Positions 1-9,195 of a DNA stretch of 64,000 nt are shown here, in pieces. Where the stretch lies: contig NZ_CALJEM010000038.1 of NCBI RefSeq assembly GCF_938074695.1, forward strand, positions 1 through 64,000, in the 5' to 3' direction. Made by a program: the position numbers and the translations under genes. Each line of letters starts with the position of its first letter. Positions within the stretch are counted from its first letter, which is position 1. Below the pieces are notes generated by a model. The model saw only the letters and a list, made by a program, of their open reading frames with translations, did not search any database and had not been told where the DNA came from. Origin of the DNA: an uncultured Thermosynechococcus sp. (lineage in GTDB: Bacteria; Cyanobacteriota; Cyanobacteriia; Thermosynechococcales; Thermosynechococcaceae).

Positions 1-141
<141 letters not shown>

Positions 142-170
142 GGGATAGAGGGAATTATTCTTCCCCGCAG

Positions 171-198
171 ATCCCTCTCCGATTGGGGAGGGATTTTT
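171..198 (+). terminator. Rho-independent terminator after psbD
   Basis: ATCCCTCTCC and GGGGAGGGAT form a 10-bp stem with one mismatch around a GATT loop, followed by TTTTT. It lies 30 bp after the psbD stop and could also limit antisense reading from rfbC. Confidence 0.7.
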
Positions 199-215
199 GA
201 TGGGGTGCTGCCAGC

Positions 216-764
216 TCAGGGAAACAGGGGAAGCTCCTTAAAAGATTTACCGTGGGCATCTTTAACAGAAAGGAGGGGTTCACCCTCAATTGGCCATCGA
301 ATGCCAACGGTCGGATCATTCCACAGCAGTGTATATTCGTCCTGCGGATTATAGTAATCCGTTGTTTTGTAGAGTACCTGTGCGGTTGGCGATTTCACCC
401 AAAACCCGTGGGCAAAGCCAGCAGGAATCCACAGTTGCTGGAAGGTCTCAGCCCGCAGCCAAATCCCCAGCCATTGCCCACAGGTGGGGGAAGAGCGGCG
501 TAAATCAACCACTACGTCGAAAACTTCCCCTTCCAAAACCCGCACGAGTTTGCCTTGGGGCTGCTGGCGCTGATAGTGTAATCCCCGCAGAACCCCTCGC
601 CGAGAGGCGGAGTGATTGTCTTGGACAAAGGTAATTTCTAAACCTGTGGCCTCCCTAAAGACCCGTTGGTTAAAGCTTTCTAAAAAAAAGCCCCGCTGAT
701 CGCGAAAGACAGGGGGTTCCAAAAGGAGGAGGTCAGGAATGGCCAGCGGTTGGACTTTGAGCAT
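216..764 (-). CDS. rfbC: dTDP-4-dehydrorhamnose 3,5-epimerase
   Basis: RfbC epimerises dTDP-4-keto-6-deoxyglucose at C3 and C5, the third step toward dTDP-L-rhamnose. The 182-aa product shows the family core: FRDQRGFFLESF near residue 21, then DNHSASRRGVLRGLHYQ, whose His (about residue 63) is the expected catalytic base. I start at ATG 764 rather than at the track start 812, because an AGGAGG lies 5 nt upstream and the extra 16 residues are not family-like. The start overlaps the rfbA end by 32 bp, so the two are probably translated together. The gene is convergent with psbD. No rfbD is visible next to it. Confidence 0.93.
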   Translation of the reverse strand: MLKVQPLAIPDLLLLEPPVFRDQRGFFLESFNQRVFREATGLEITFVQDNHSASRRGVLRGLHYQRQQPQGKLVRVLEGEVFDVVVDLRRSSPTCGQWLGIWLRAETFQQLWIPAGFAHGFWVKSPTAQVLYKTTDYYNPQDEYTLLWNDPTVGIRWPIEGEPLLSVKDAHGKSFKELPLFP

Positions 765-1644
765 GCATACCTCCTGTGACTTCTGCCCATACCTGCAAGA
801 GATATTGGCCATAGCTACTTTTGCGCAGGGGTTGCGCTAGTTCATAGAGTTGCTCTGGGGTAATGTAGCCCTGATGCAGGGCAATTTCTTCTAGGCAGGC
901 AATTTTGACCCCTTGCCGTTCCTCTAGAGTGCGAATGAAGCTACTGGCCTGTTGCAGCAGATCAGGGGTACCCGTATCCAGCCACGCATAGCCACGTCCG
1001 AGCAATTCCACCCGCAGTTGCCCCTTTTCGAGGTAGAGGCAATTGAGGTCAGTGATTTCCAGTTCCCCCCGTGCCGACGGTTGAAGCTGAGCTGCCAGAT
1101 CGCACACTTGATGGTCATAAAAATAAATTCCCGGCACAGCATAGTTGGATTTGGGGACGGCTGGCTTTTCCTCAATACCGAGAACGCGACCGCTGGCATC
1201 AAACTCAATCACGCCGTACTGCTGGGGATTGGCCACCCGATAGCCGAAGATCATTGCCCCTTCCGTAAGTTGAGCTGCCCGTTGCAACTTCTCTGAGAGA
1301 TCATGGCCGTAGAGAAGATTATCCCCAAGGGCAAGGCACACAGGTTCCCCCTGTAAAAAATCGCGCCCCAAGATAAATGCTTCCGCCAAGCCATTGGGTT
1401 GGGGTTGCACGCAATAGCTAAGGGAAAGCCCCCACTGGTGACCATCCCCTAGAAGCTTTTCAAAGAGATAGAGGTGCTCTGGGGTGGAAATAATGAGAAT
1501 TTCCCGAATCCCCGCCAACATCAGAATTGAGAGGGGATAGTAAATCATTGGCTTGTCGTAGATGGGCATGAGCTGTTTGCTAACCACCTGTGTCAGGGGA
1601 TAGAGGCGCGTGCCGGATCCGCCGGCTAGAATAATTCCCTTCAT
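733..1644 (-). CDS. rfbA: Glucose-1-phosphate thymidylyltransferase
   Basis: RfbA makes dTDP-glucose from dTTP and glucose-1-phosphate. The product is 303 aa. It begins with the nucleotidyltransferase signature [18 protein letters not shown] and contains [24 protein letters not shown] and GIEEKP, all standard for this family. The chosen ATG at 1644 removes 14 unlikely residues of the track ORF and overlaps the rfbB TGA by 4 bp (ATGA), a translational-coupling arrangement. It is the middle gene of the minus-strand rfbB-rfbA-rfbC set. Confidence 0.95.
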   Translation of the reverse strand: MKGIILAGGSGTRLYPLTQVVSKQLMPIYDKPMIYYPLSILMLAGIREILIISTPEHLYLFEKLLGDGHQWGLSLSYCVQPQPNGLAEAFILGRDFLQGEPVCLALGDNLLYGHDLSEKLQRAAQLTEGAMIFGYRVANPQQYGVIEFDASGRVLGIEEKPAVPKSNYAVPGIYFYDHQVCDLAAQLQPSARGELEITDLNCLYLEKGQLRVELLGRGYAWLDTGTPDLLQQASSFIRTLEERQGVKIACLEEIALHQGYITPEQLYELAQPLRKSSYGQYLLQVWAEVTGGMHAQSPTAGHS

Positions 1645-2726
1645 AGGCAACGGGCGAGAACACGACCATAGTGAGTTGCCAGCCAAGCACTGTAGTCGGC
1701 AGTGCGAGCCGCCTCAACCCACTCTGGGTGAGCGAGATACCACCGCACCGTTTTTTCTAGGCCGGTGTTGAAGGTTTCTTGGGGCTGCCACCCCAGTTCC
1801 CGCTGGATTTTGCGGGCATCAATGGCGTAGCGGCGATCGTGGCCAGGGCGATCGCTCACAAAGGTAATCAAGCTGCGGTAATTCAGATCAGACCGGGGCA
1901 CAAGGGTTTGCAGGAGATCACAGAGGGTTTGCACGACCTCAAGGTTAGGCTTTTCGCAATTGCCACCAATATTGTAGGTTTCGCCCACCTGACCCCTTTG
2001 CCAGACGGTATAGACAGCGCGGCAGTGATCTTCAACGTAAAGCCAATCCCGCACATTTTGACCATCCCCATAAATGGGTAGCGGTTGCCCTGCCAGGGCT
2101 TGGCAGATCGTCAGGGGAATCAGTTTTTCGGGAAACTGGTAGGGGCCATAGTTGTTGGAGCAATTTGTTGTGAGTGTCGGCAGGCCGTAGGTGTGGTGGT
2201 AGGCACGCACAAGGTGATCCGAAGCCGCCTTTGAGGCGGCATAGGGACTATTAGGAGCATAGGGGGTGTCTTCTCGAAAGGGGGGATCTTCAGGGCCAAG
2301 GCTGCCATAGACTTCATCGGTGGAAATATGAATGAAGCGAAACTGCTCCTGTGTTCTTGTAGGTAACCGTTGCCAGTAGGCTTTGACTTCCTCTAGGAGA
2401 TTTGCCGTCCCGACCACATTTGTTTGGATAAAGTCTTGGGGACTATTGATTGAGCGATCCACATGACTTTCGGCAGCAAAGTGAATTACGGCATCGGGCT
2501 GAAAGGCCTGCAATAGCTCTTGGACAAGAGGGCGATCGCCCACATCCCCCTTCACAAATTGATAGTTAGGCAGTTGCTCCAACATAGCCAAGGTGCCGGG
2601 GTGACAGGCATAGGTCACTTTATCCAGGTTGAGTACTGCCCCCCAACCCTCCGTGAGGGCTAAGCGCACAAAGTTGGCGCCGATAAAACCACCCCCACCC
2701 GTTACCAAAAACTTGCTCATGGGCAT
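1641..2726 (-). CDS. rfbB: dTDP-glucose 4,6-dehydratase
   Basis: RfbB converts dTDP-glucose to dTDP-4-keto-6-deoxyglucose using bound NAD. This is an extended short-chain dehydrogenase of about 360 aa. Visible motifs are the Rossmann glycine motif [11 protein letters not shown] at the N-terminus, [21 protein letters not shown] and the catalytic [10 protein letters not shown]. Two in-frame ATGs are available (2726 and 2720). I kept the first because a GGGGG stretch lies 5 nt upstream. The second would overlap, as ATGA, the end of a relic reading frame upstream. First gene of the rfbBAC cluster. Confidence 0.95.
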   Translation of the reverse strand: MPMSKFLVTGGGGFIGANFVRLALTEGWGAVLNLDKVTYACHPGTLAMLEQLPNYQFVKGDVGDRPLVQELLQAFQPDAVIHFAAESHVDRSINSPQDFIQTNVVGTANLLEEVKAYWQRLPTRTQEQFRFIHISTDEVYGSLGPEDPPFREDTPYAPNSPYAASKAASDHLVRAYHHTYGLPTLTTNCSNNYGPYQFPEKLIPLTICQALAGQPLPIYGDGQNVRDWLYVEDHCRAVYTVWQRGQVGETYNIGGNCEKPNLEVVQTLCDLLQTLVPRSDLNYRSLITFVSDRPGHDRRYAIDARKIQRELGWQPQETFNTGLEKTVRWYLAHPEWVEAARTADYSAWLATHYGRVLARCL

Positions 2727-3101
2727 TGATACCCCCAGATTCTCGCTTGCATCATATCAAGACTAGACAACGATTCAAAAAAAAGACGTTTACTCAGGTT
2801 TTGCCTGCCGAGATTGACCAAGGGGGCGACAAGCCTCGCCGCATAGCGCAGACGGTGCAGCCGTACGATGGTCTCGTTGTCAATAATAGCCAAGTCGGCC
2901 TAGGGCAGGACATGCCGCAAGTAGCGCCTAGGGAGAGACGAGGAGCAAAACCCACCGCAGGAATCTCCGGTCTTTGGGCTGGGGAGGAGGCCAACTGAAC
3001 TTGAAGGAATGCCAGCAGTTAATGCGGGACTTTCTTGCTCAGCACCCTCACCGCTGGTTTAAGGACAGTGGCAAGCTGGGTTCTCAGGAGGAAAAAATGT
3101 C
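2727..3101 (-). other. Gene-free stretch with coding-like relics
   Basis: I recognise no intact gene here. The minus strand carries a coding-like frame (contains RLHRLRYAARLVAPL) interrupted by TAG codons at CCTAGG sites; its final TGA overlaps the rfbB ATG at 2720. The plus strand has a different 57-codon open frame with no convincing start (contains LMRDFLAQHPHRWF), ending at TAG 3102-3104. Both may be decayed genes; neither could be assigned to a family. The 90-aa plus-strand and 66-aa minus-strand ORFs in the track look like chance readings. Confidence 0.35.
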
Positions 3102-4253
3102 CTAGGAGACAGGAATACGCGGCAGACGGTTCTTAAAACCACAGAGAATTTCCCAAGTAATTGTGCCGAGGGTGTTCGCCCACGTCTCCACAGTCAGGCA
3201 GTCTTCGCCATCTTCACCTAGGAGCGTGACGACATCACCTTCTTGCAAGCCATCAAGGTCACTAACATCGATCATCAGTTGATCCATCGTAATTGCCCCC
3301 ACTTGGCGCACCCGTTTTCCCCGGACGAGGACTTCGAGCTTATTGGAAAGCAGGCGCGGTACCCCATCGGCGTAGCCAATACCAACAACGGCAATTTTCA
3401 TCGGTTTAGGGGCAATGAATTGGTGACCATAGCTAATGCCCGTATGGGCGGGAATGTCTTTCAACAGGGTAATGCGCGATCGCACCTGCATCACCGGTCG
3501 CAGGGGCACGACCTCCCGTAAATGGGGAGCAGGATACACGCCGTAGAGGCTCAAACCAATGCGCACCATATCGTAGTGACTACTGCGGTTGGCCAAAGTG
3601 GCTGCCGAATTGGCCATGTGACGCCGTACCGACCCCAACCCAAGGCGGGCAAGGTCTTGGCACACCTGCTCAAAATAGGCCTGCTGCTGCCACATTAAAC
3701 TGGGGTCAGGATCATCGGCACTAGCAAAGTGGGAGTAAATGCCTTGGATCCGCAGGTGGGGTAACCGCTGCACAAATTGGACAAAATTCACTGCGTCCTG
3801 CCACGGACAGCCCAAACGAGACATGCCCGTGTCAATCATCAAATGGACATCGAGGGGTTCCCGTAGATGATCGGCGTAATCAGAGAAAATCAGGGCTTGC
3901 TTGGGTGTAGAAAGGGTGGGCTGGAGTTGCCACTCGGCCATCATCTGCACTTGCACGGGCAAATTGACGGATCCCAAGACCAAAATTGGCGCTGTAATTC
4001 CCGCTTGGCGTAGGGCAATCCCTTCGGGAATGGTTGCCACCCCGAGCCAAGTCGCACCGTGGGCTAAAACGGTCTGAGCCACGGTTACAGCGCCATGACC
4101 ATAGGCATCTGCTTTTACTACAGCTAAAAGTTCCGTGGTCGGTGCCAGCCACTGGCGAAGATGTTGGGTGTTGGCGGCCAAGGCCGCTAAATCAATTTCA
4201 ATCCATGCGCGCTCACACTCATGGGAGCGGGTGAGCTGTTCCTGACTGAGCAT
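3102..4253 (-). CDS. alr: Alanine racemase
   Basis: Alr is a PLP enzyme interconverting L- and D-alanine for peptidoglycan. The 383-aa product has the PLP-lysine motif AVVKADAYGHGA (Lys about 47), MIDTGMSRLG, and the second catalytic Tyr in GISYGHQF, followed by the C-terminal beta domain with VGAITMDQLMIDV. I start at ATG 4253, which is preceded by AGGAAAG. The track ORF runs 71 codons further upstream, but that segment is not part of the family. It is divergent from murI, the glutamate racemase of the same pathway, across about 317 bp. Confidence 0.94.
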   Translation of the reverse strand: MLSQEQLTRSHECERAWIEIDLAALAANTQHLRQWLAPTTELLAVVKADAYGHGAVTVAQTVLAHGATWLGVATIPEGIALRQAGITAPILVLGSVNLPVQVQMMAEWQLQPTLSTPKQALIFSDYADHLREPLDVHLMIDTGMSRLGCPWQDAVNFVQFVQRLPHLRIQGIYSHFASADDPDPSLMWQQQAYFEQVCQDLARLGLGSVRRHMANSAATLANRSSHYDMVRIGLSLYGVYPAPHLREVVPLRPVMQVRSRITLLKDIPAHTGISYGHQFIAPKPMKIAVVGIGYADGVPRLLSNKLEVLVRGKRVRQVGAITMDQLMIDVSDLDGLQEGDVVTLLGEDGEDCLTVETWANTLGTITWEILCGFKNRLPRIPVS

Positions 4254-4570
4254 TGTCTTTCCTGTCCTCACACCATCAACTCCCCAGTAGGGGGTGGCCA
4301 ACCCTACAGCCACGGGTGTTCTGTGATTCAATGTATAGCACTCTATGTTCAGCGTTGGCGTCAATATTCGGTTCTTAGCAAAACCTGCTAGAGTGTCACT
4401 ACAGCCCTTTTCTAAGACATTAGAGTCCATCAAAGGGATGCCTTGCTTCCCCACAGTGGCTCTCACGGTTTTGAGCGTGTTCCATCCCTGTAAAAAGCGC
4501 TAGATTGGCTGTGGTTGCCCTCTTTCTAATAGGGCAATGTCATTTTTGTTGGTGTGAGGTCGAGGTTCGA
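4254..4570. promoter_or_regulatory. Divergent alr/murI intergenic region
   Basis: This 317-bp stretch must hold the promoters of both racemase genes. A short inverted repeat, GCCCT...AGGGC, lies around 4518-4536. No convincing -10/-35 pair or known operator could be assigned by eye. The minus-strand frame in phase with alr stays open over most of it, which I read as chance. Confidence 0.35.
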
Positions 4571-5464
4571 GTGGACAACTGGCACAAGACATCCCTAGGG
4601 CTAAATCCTCTGGGAGCAATTGGTGTGTTTGACAGTGGGGTGGGTGGCTTAACGGTTTTGCAGGCACTGCAAAGGCTCTTACCCCAAGAGGCATTTCTCT
4701 ACTTTGGGGATACTGCACGGCTACCCTATGGCACCCGCCGCCGCAGTGAAATTCTCCAGTATGTGCGAGAAATTCTAACGTGGATGTACGGCCGCGGAAT
4801 CAAGATGGCGGTGATGGCCTGCAACACCAGTTCAGCCCTGGCCTTGAGTCAGGTACGCAGGGAATTTCCCTTTCCCATTCTTGGTCTCATTCTCCCCGCG
4901 GCGAGGATGGCGGTTACCCTAGGAGAGCGCATTGGGGTTATTGCCACCCCCGCAACCGTCAAAAGCGGTGCCTATGGGCGGGCGCTTCGGGAACTCTCGC
5001 CAACAGTGGCGATCGCCCAAGTGGCTTGCCCTGAGTTTGTCCCTCTTGTGGAGAGTAATTGCCTAGAGGGCGATCGCGTCCATCGCATTGTGCAGCAGAC
5101 CCTAGCTCCCTTAGCTGACTTTGCCCCCGATACTCTCATCTACGGTTGCACCCACTACCCCCACCTGCGCCATGTGATCGAGCAGTACTTGCCGCCCACG
5201 GTACATCACCTTGATCCTGCCCATGCTGTGGCCCGTGCCGCATTGCACAAATTAGAGGCTATGAATTTGGCCACTCCCTGCCCCCAAGGCCAGGTGCAAT
5301 TCTATGTCAGTGGGAAACCCGAACACTTTGCCCACTTGGCCAGCCAATGGCTGGGATACTTGCCCACGGTGGAACACTTGCCCTTGAGTCTGTTAACTCA
5401 GCTCCCTCTGCCATTGGAGAAAACCGCCCTTGAGCCAGAGATCTCCGTGGTTGCGGCCAGTTAG
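4571..5464 (+). CDS. murI: Glutamate racemase
   Basis: MurI supplies D-glutamate for peptidoglycan by cofactor-independent racemisation with two cysteines. The sequence shows GAIGVFDSGVGGLTVL at the N-terminus, YFGDTARLPYG, the first catalytic Cys in MACNTSSALA and the second in YGCTHYPHL. I chose GTG 4571 (GAGG 5 nt upstream), giving 297 aa. The track start at 4505 is a TTG adding 22 residues with no family support. The exact start is uncertain; the identification is firm. Confidence 0.93.
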   Translation: MDNWHKTSLGLNPLGAIGVFDSGVGGLTVLQALQRLLPQEAFLYFGDTARLPYGTRRRSEILQYVREILTWMYGRGIKMAVMACNTSSALALSQVRREFPFPILGLILPAARMAVTLGERIGVIATPATVKSGAYGRALRELSPTVAIAQVACPEFVPLVESNCLEGDRVHRIVQQTLAPLADFAPDTLIYGCTHYPHLRHVIEQYLPPTVHHLDPAHAVARAALHKLEAMNLATPCPQGQVQFYVSGKPEHFAHLASQWLGYLPTVEHLPLSLLTQLPLPLEKTALEPEISVVAAS

Positions 5465-5541
5465 GCACCCTAGGGAATTTTGGCACAATAGAACTATGCC
5501 CTGGGGCCTTGTTCTCTATTCACCACCCTTGGAGGATTCCC

Positions 5542-6264
5542 GTGAGTAGTACCAGTAACTTTCAAGAGGCGATTCGTGAGGCGCGCAGTCACGCGATCAT
5601 CGGTCCCAATGTCATTCGCAATGCCCTGCCCTTTTTGGGGGGCGGCCTTCTGCTGACGGCGGTGGGTAGTTGGGGCGGTCTAGGTGTGCTGGCTGCTGCG
5701 CCCCAGCTTTTTATGCCCACGTTTGTGGTGGCCATTATTGCTGAACTTGTGCTCTTTTTTGTGGCGCAGGGAGCCGCGCGCAAAGGGAACAATGGGTTAG
5801 CCCTGCCTCTACTGGCCACCTACAGCTTGCTGTCGGGCTATACCCTCTCTGGATTGATTTATGTTGCCCTCAGTACCGTGGGCATTATGGGCATTGTCCT
5901 TGCCGCCGCAGGCTGTGGCATCACGTTTATGGCTGCCAGTCCCATTGGCTCCAATCTCTCAGAGCGCGATGGCTTTGCCCTGGCCAAGACGGTACAGCTG
6001 GGCATTATTGCGCTTTTGGTGGTCTTGGTTCTCCAGTTGGTTTTTAGCTTCTTTGGCGTCTTTACGCCCACGTTTCTAGAAATCGCGATTTCTGGCATCG
6101 GCGTGGTGCTCTTTGTAGGAGCTGCGGTGGTGGACTTTTTTGTCCTACCCCGCACGTACCGCGATGATCAGTATCTCTCTGCTGCTCTTTCGATGTACCT
6201 GACCTATATCAACCTGTTTATTTTTATCCTGCGGTTACTGATTGCCCTCAATCGGGAGCGCTAA
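5542..6264 (+). CDS. Bax inhibitor-1/YccA family membrane protein
   Basis: A 240-aa, very hydrophobic protein with about seven membrane segments and the BI-1 family pattern: an N-terminal soluble stretch, then [17 protein letters not shown], internal [13 protein letters not shown] and a C-terminal [17 protein letters not shown]-1 family members in bacteria are proposed pH- or calcium-sensitive leak channels; the role here is unknown. The start is GTG 5542, with GGAGG 5 nt upstream; the track start 5509 lacks a site. The stop shares CTAA with the aroC stop on the other strand. Confidence 0.85.
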   Translation: MSSTSNFQEAIREARSHAIIGPNVIRNALPFLGGGLLLTAVGSWGGLGVLAAAPQLFMPTFVVAIIAELVLFFVAQGAARKGNNGLALPLLATYSLLSGYTLSGLIYVALSTVGIMGIVLAAAGCGITFMAASPIGSNLSERDGFALAKTVQLGIIALLVVLVLQLVFSFFGVFTPTFLEIAISGIGVVLFVGAAVVDFFVLPRTYRDDQYLSAALSMYLTYINLFIFILRLLIALNRER

Positions 6265-7352
6265 AGCAGCAGGTGACACTGGGCATGATCCCGAAGCAGA
6301 TGGTCACAGAGAACCAAAGCCACCATTGCCTCCACCATGGGCACCGCTCGCGGTAAAACACAGGGATCATGCCGCCCCTTTGCTGCTAAGACTGTTTCTT
6401 CGCCCGCCTGGTTCACCGTTTTTTGAGCCTGACCAATGGTGGCCGTGGGCTTAAAGGCCACCCGCAAAATGATGTTTTCACCGTTGGAAATCCCCCCCTG
6501 AACTCCTCCGGAGCGATTGGTGCGGGTGCGAATTCGCCCCTGTTCATCGGTGTAAAATTCGTCGTTGTGCTCTTGACCGGTGAGCAGGGTACCCGCAAAG
6601 CCAGAGCCAATTTCAAAGCCCTTACTGGCGGGCAGGGACATGACCCCCTTGGCCAGATCTGCTTCTAGCTTGTCAAAGACGGGGGAGCCTAGACCGACAG
6701 GCACGTTGCGCACCACACACTCAATAACGCCGCCAATGGAGTTTGCCTGCCGCCGAATTTCATCCACCAGGGCAATCATCTTTTCGGCAGTGACGGCATC
6801 GGGACAGCGCATGATATTGGCCTCAACGGCAGCGGCTTCTACGGTATCGGGATCAACGACGGCTTCAATGTCTTTGACCCGCTTGACGTAGGCAATGATT
6901 TCGGTGCCAGCGACTTGAGCAAGAATTTTGCGGGCGATCGCCCCCGCAGCTACCCGCCCAATGGTTTCCCGCGCTGAGGCACGCCCACCCCCTTGCCAAT
7001 TGCGAATCCCGTACTTGCCGTCATAGGTGGCATCGGCGTGGGAAGGACGATAGACCTGAGCCATTTCGGCATAATCTTCGGGGCGGGTATCCTTATTGCG
7101 CACCAAAACGGCAATGGGGGTACCGAGGGTTTTGCCCTCAAAAACCCCTGAGAGAATTTCACAGCGATCGCTCTCTTGGCGAGGCGTAGTCAGGCGACTT
7201 TGGCCAGGACGGCGGCGATCCAGTTCCTTTTGAATATCCGCCTCCGACAGTTCCAAGCGGGGAGGGCAGCCATCCACCACTACCCCCACACCGCCCCCGT
7301 GGGATTCACCAAACGTGGTGACCCGAAATAGATGCCCAAACGTATTCCCCAT
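6261..7352 (-). CDS. aroC: Chorismate synthase
   Basis: AroC makes chorismate from EPSP using reduced FMN, the last step of the shikimate pathway. The 363-aa product has the family signatures [17 protein letters not shown] at the N-terminus, [24 protein letters not shown] and the C-terminal [18 protein letters not shown]. Length is normal. It is the last gene of a minus-strand series that also carries the Fe-S carrier, the SDR epimerase, the ChuX-like protein and transaldolase. Its stop overlaps the BI-1 gene by 4 bp. Confidence 0.97.
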   Translation of the reverse strand: MGNTFGHLFRVTTFGESHGGGVGVVVDGCPPRLELSEADIQKELDRRRPGQSRLTTPRQESDRCEILSGVFEGKTLGTPIAVLVRNKDTRPEDYAEMAQVYRPSHADATYDGKYGIRNWQGGGRASARETIGRVAAGAIARKILAQVAGTEIIAYVKRVKDIEAVVDPDTVEAAAVEANIMRCPDAVTAEKMIALVDEIRRQANSIGGVIECVVRNVPVGLGSPVFDKLEADLAKGVMSLPASKGFEIGSGFAGTLLTGQEHNDEFYTDEQGRIRTRTNRSGGVQGGISNGENIILRVAFKPTATIGQAQKTVNQAGEETVLAAKGRHDPCVLPRAVPMVEAMVALVLCDHLLRDHAQCHLLL

Positions 7353-7366
7353 AGTGATCCTAGAAT

Positions 7367-7705
7367 CTACGATGCGCTCACGCGAAAGGCCATGCCACAG
7401 CCACAGGTTTGACTGGCATTGGGATTGTGGAAGCGAAAAGCCCCTCCCATTAAGTCTTCAATGTAATCTACGCGCAAACCCCGTAAAAGCTCAGCAGCGT
7501 TAGCAGCAATCGCGATCCTCCAGCCTTGGGACTCGGTGAGTAAATCCGTTGGCTCGGCCTCGGCCACAAGGGCCAGATCATAGCGCCAGTCACCGCACTC
7601 ACTGGGTTGCACCTGAATCCGCAGAATTGCTGCCCGGCCGCCACTAATGCCGTGGGTCTGGAGACGTTCCAACTCTTGAATGGCTGCGGGGGTCAATTCC
7701 ACCAT
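7367..7705 (-). CDS. HesB/IscA-type iron-sulfur cluster carrier
   Basis: A 112-aa A-type carrier that would accept Fe-S clusters and pass them to apoproteins. The three conserved cysteines are present: one in PSECGDW and two in the C-terminal TCGCGMAF. The [14 protein letters not shown] segment is also family-typical. I use ATG 7705; the track begins three codons earlier at TTG. Only 11 bp separate it from the upstream epimerase stop, so it is probably cotranscribed. IscA, SufA and ErpA subtypes could not be told apart. Confidence 0.85.
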   Translation of the reverse strand: MVELTPAAIQELERLQTHGISGGRAAILRIQVQPSECGDWRYDLALVAEAEPTDLLTESQGWRIAIAANAAELLRGLRVDYIEDLMGGAFRFHNPNASQTCGCGMAFRVSAS

Positions 7706-7716
7706 TTTGCACAAAA

Positions 7717-8655
7717 CTAGCGGGAATCACCAGTATATCGTGGTTTGAGGAGGTTGGTGAGCGCTGCTTTGGCGTTGGGGTACTCAAATTGAAATCCCAT
7801 TGCCAGTGTCCGCTCCGGCAAGACCCGTTGCCCCTTGAGCACCACATCGGCACCTTCCCCCAGCAGCAGTTGAAGGGCGGGGGCGGGCACCGGTAACCAC
7901 GAGGGGCGTTGCATCACCTCTCCTAAAACACGGCAAAAGTCGGCCATCGTCAGAGGCTCTGGGGCGGTGGCATTGTAAACGCCCTGCATTTTCGATTCAT
8001 CCACGGCTGTGAGAATGAGGCGCACCAAGTCCTGCTGATGAATCCAGGAAAACCACTGCTGACCGGATCCCAGAGGCCCCCCGAGGTACAACTGAAAGGG
8101 CAACAGAAGCTTGGCCAGCGCCCCCTGCTCCCCCAAGACAATGCCAAAACGGAGGATCACTAGGCGCACCCCCAAGTCTGTCACCCCTTGGGCCGCTGCT
8201 TCCCAGTCCACACAGACCTTGGCCAGAAAATCCGTCCCCGCGGCATGGGTTTCGACAAATGTTTCGGTCTCACTGGTGCCGTAGTAGCCAATGGCCGAGG
8301 TGGATACCAATACCTGTGGCCGCTGTTGACATTGGGCGATCGCCTGTACCAGTTGGCGCGTCCCCACCACGCGACTCTCGTAGATCTCCTGTTTGCGCTG
8401 AGGTGTCCAGCGACCATTGGCTAGGGGTTCGCCCGCGAGGTTGATCACGGCATCTGCGCCCTCTAGGGCAGCAAACCAGTCACCCGCTGCTTTTGGGGTA
8501 TAGCCAATGCACTCCACACGGGGAACGCTTGCCAATTGTTTAGCCGCCCTTGCAGGGGAGCGCACTAAAGCAACGACTCGATCGCCGCGATCGCTCAACG
8601 CTTTGACCACCTGCTGGCCAACAAAGCCGGTGGCACCGGTAACAACAACCTTCAT
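7717..8655 (-). CDS. TIGR01777-family SDR epimerase (YfcH-like)
   Basis: A 312-aa extended short-chain dehydrogenase of the YfcH/TIGR01777 group. It begins with MKVVVTGATGFVGQQVVKAL (NAD(P)-binding Rossmann motif). It also shows ADAVINLAGEPLANGRW and the active-site region STSAIGYYGTSETETF, ending with a C-terminal DUF1731-like segment (DVVLKGQRVLPERTLAMGF). Substrates of this family are not known. It sits between the ChuX-like gene (6 bp upstream) and the Fe-S carrier, in an apparent operon. Confidence 0.88.
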   Translation of the reverse strand: MKVVVTGATGFVGQQVVKALSDRGDRVVALVRSPARAAKQLASVPRVECIGYTPKAAGDWFAALEGADAVINLAGEPLANGRWTPQRKQEIYESRVVGTRQLVQAIAQCQQRPQVLVSTSAIGYYGTSETETFVETHAAGTDFLAKVCVDWEAAAQGVTDLGVRLVILRFGIVLGEQGALAKLLLPFQLYLGGPLGSGQQWFSWIHQQDLVRLILTAVDESKMQGVYNATAPEPLTMADFCRVLGEVMQRPSWLPVPAPALQLLLGEGADVVLKGQRVLPERTLAMGFQFEYPNAKAALTNLLKPRYTGDSR

Positions 8656-8661
8656 AGATTC

Positions 8662-9135
8662 CTAGCCATGGGTTACGCTGGACGTCTTTGAATCAAGAGC
8701 CGCCACCAGCGGTTGCCACTCGGTGCCGTAGCGTTCCCGCAGAGCCTGCCAAGCGGCCACTTGACCGGCGGCGTATTCACCGGGTTTGCCCCACTGCAAA
8801 AAGGCACTGAGAACGGACTTTTCATTGCTATCGAGAAAGCGGATGGCATAGGTGGGAAAATTGCCCCGCTTCGCCTGACCCTCCTCAAAGCGGATTTTGG
8901 CCACCTGATCCATATTCAGGTGAAACTCAAAGTCCTCTGTGTGCATGTTGGCATAGCGCCCCTTGGGCAGTTCAGCATAAAAGACCTTGCTGAGGGGCGA
9001 TCGCACCTCCAAAACCGCCACCTCATTGGTGACCACAAGGCGCAGTAGCCCCAGTTGCTCACAGTCACTGAGGAATTGCTGAAAGGAAAGAGAAGTATCG
9101 GACATAGTTGGTGGAGTTGCTAGGGGATTAGCCAT
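8662..9135 (-). CDS. ChuX/HutX-like heme-utilisation family protein
   Basis: A 157-aa soluble protein. The segment LPKGRYANMHTEDFEFHL followed by an IRF strand and a QVAAWQALRERYG C-terminal helix resembles the ChuX-HutX fold, which binds heme in heterotrophs. Many cyanobacteria have a protein of this type with no tested role. Starts at 9135 (ATG, GGAAG upstream) and 9105 (MSDTSL) are both possible; the track's 9177 is less likely. It lies 60 bp after transaldolase and 6 bp before the SDR gene. Family match by eye, so moderate confidence. Confidence 0.65.
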   Translation of the reverse strand: MANPLATPPTMSDTSLSFQQFLSDCEQLGLLRLVVTNEVAVLEVRSPLSKVFYAELPKGRYANMHTEDFEFHLNMDQVAKIRFEEGQAKRGNFPTYAIRFLDSNEKSVLSAFLQWGKPGEYAAGQVAAWQALRERYGTEWQPLVAALDSKTSSVTHG

Positions 9136-9195
9136 GCGTGCTTCTTCCACTGTGGCGCACAGCGGATGCCGATGCAAGCTTGGGGAGTTCGCTCT

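Noticed and set aside
4254-4466. 71-residue N-terminal extension of alanine racemase in the ORF track
   Set aside because: Not part of the Alr family, and ATG 4253 has a good AGGAAAG site.
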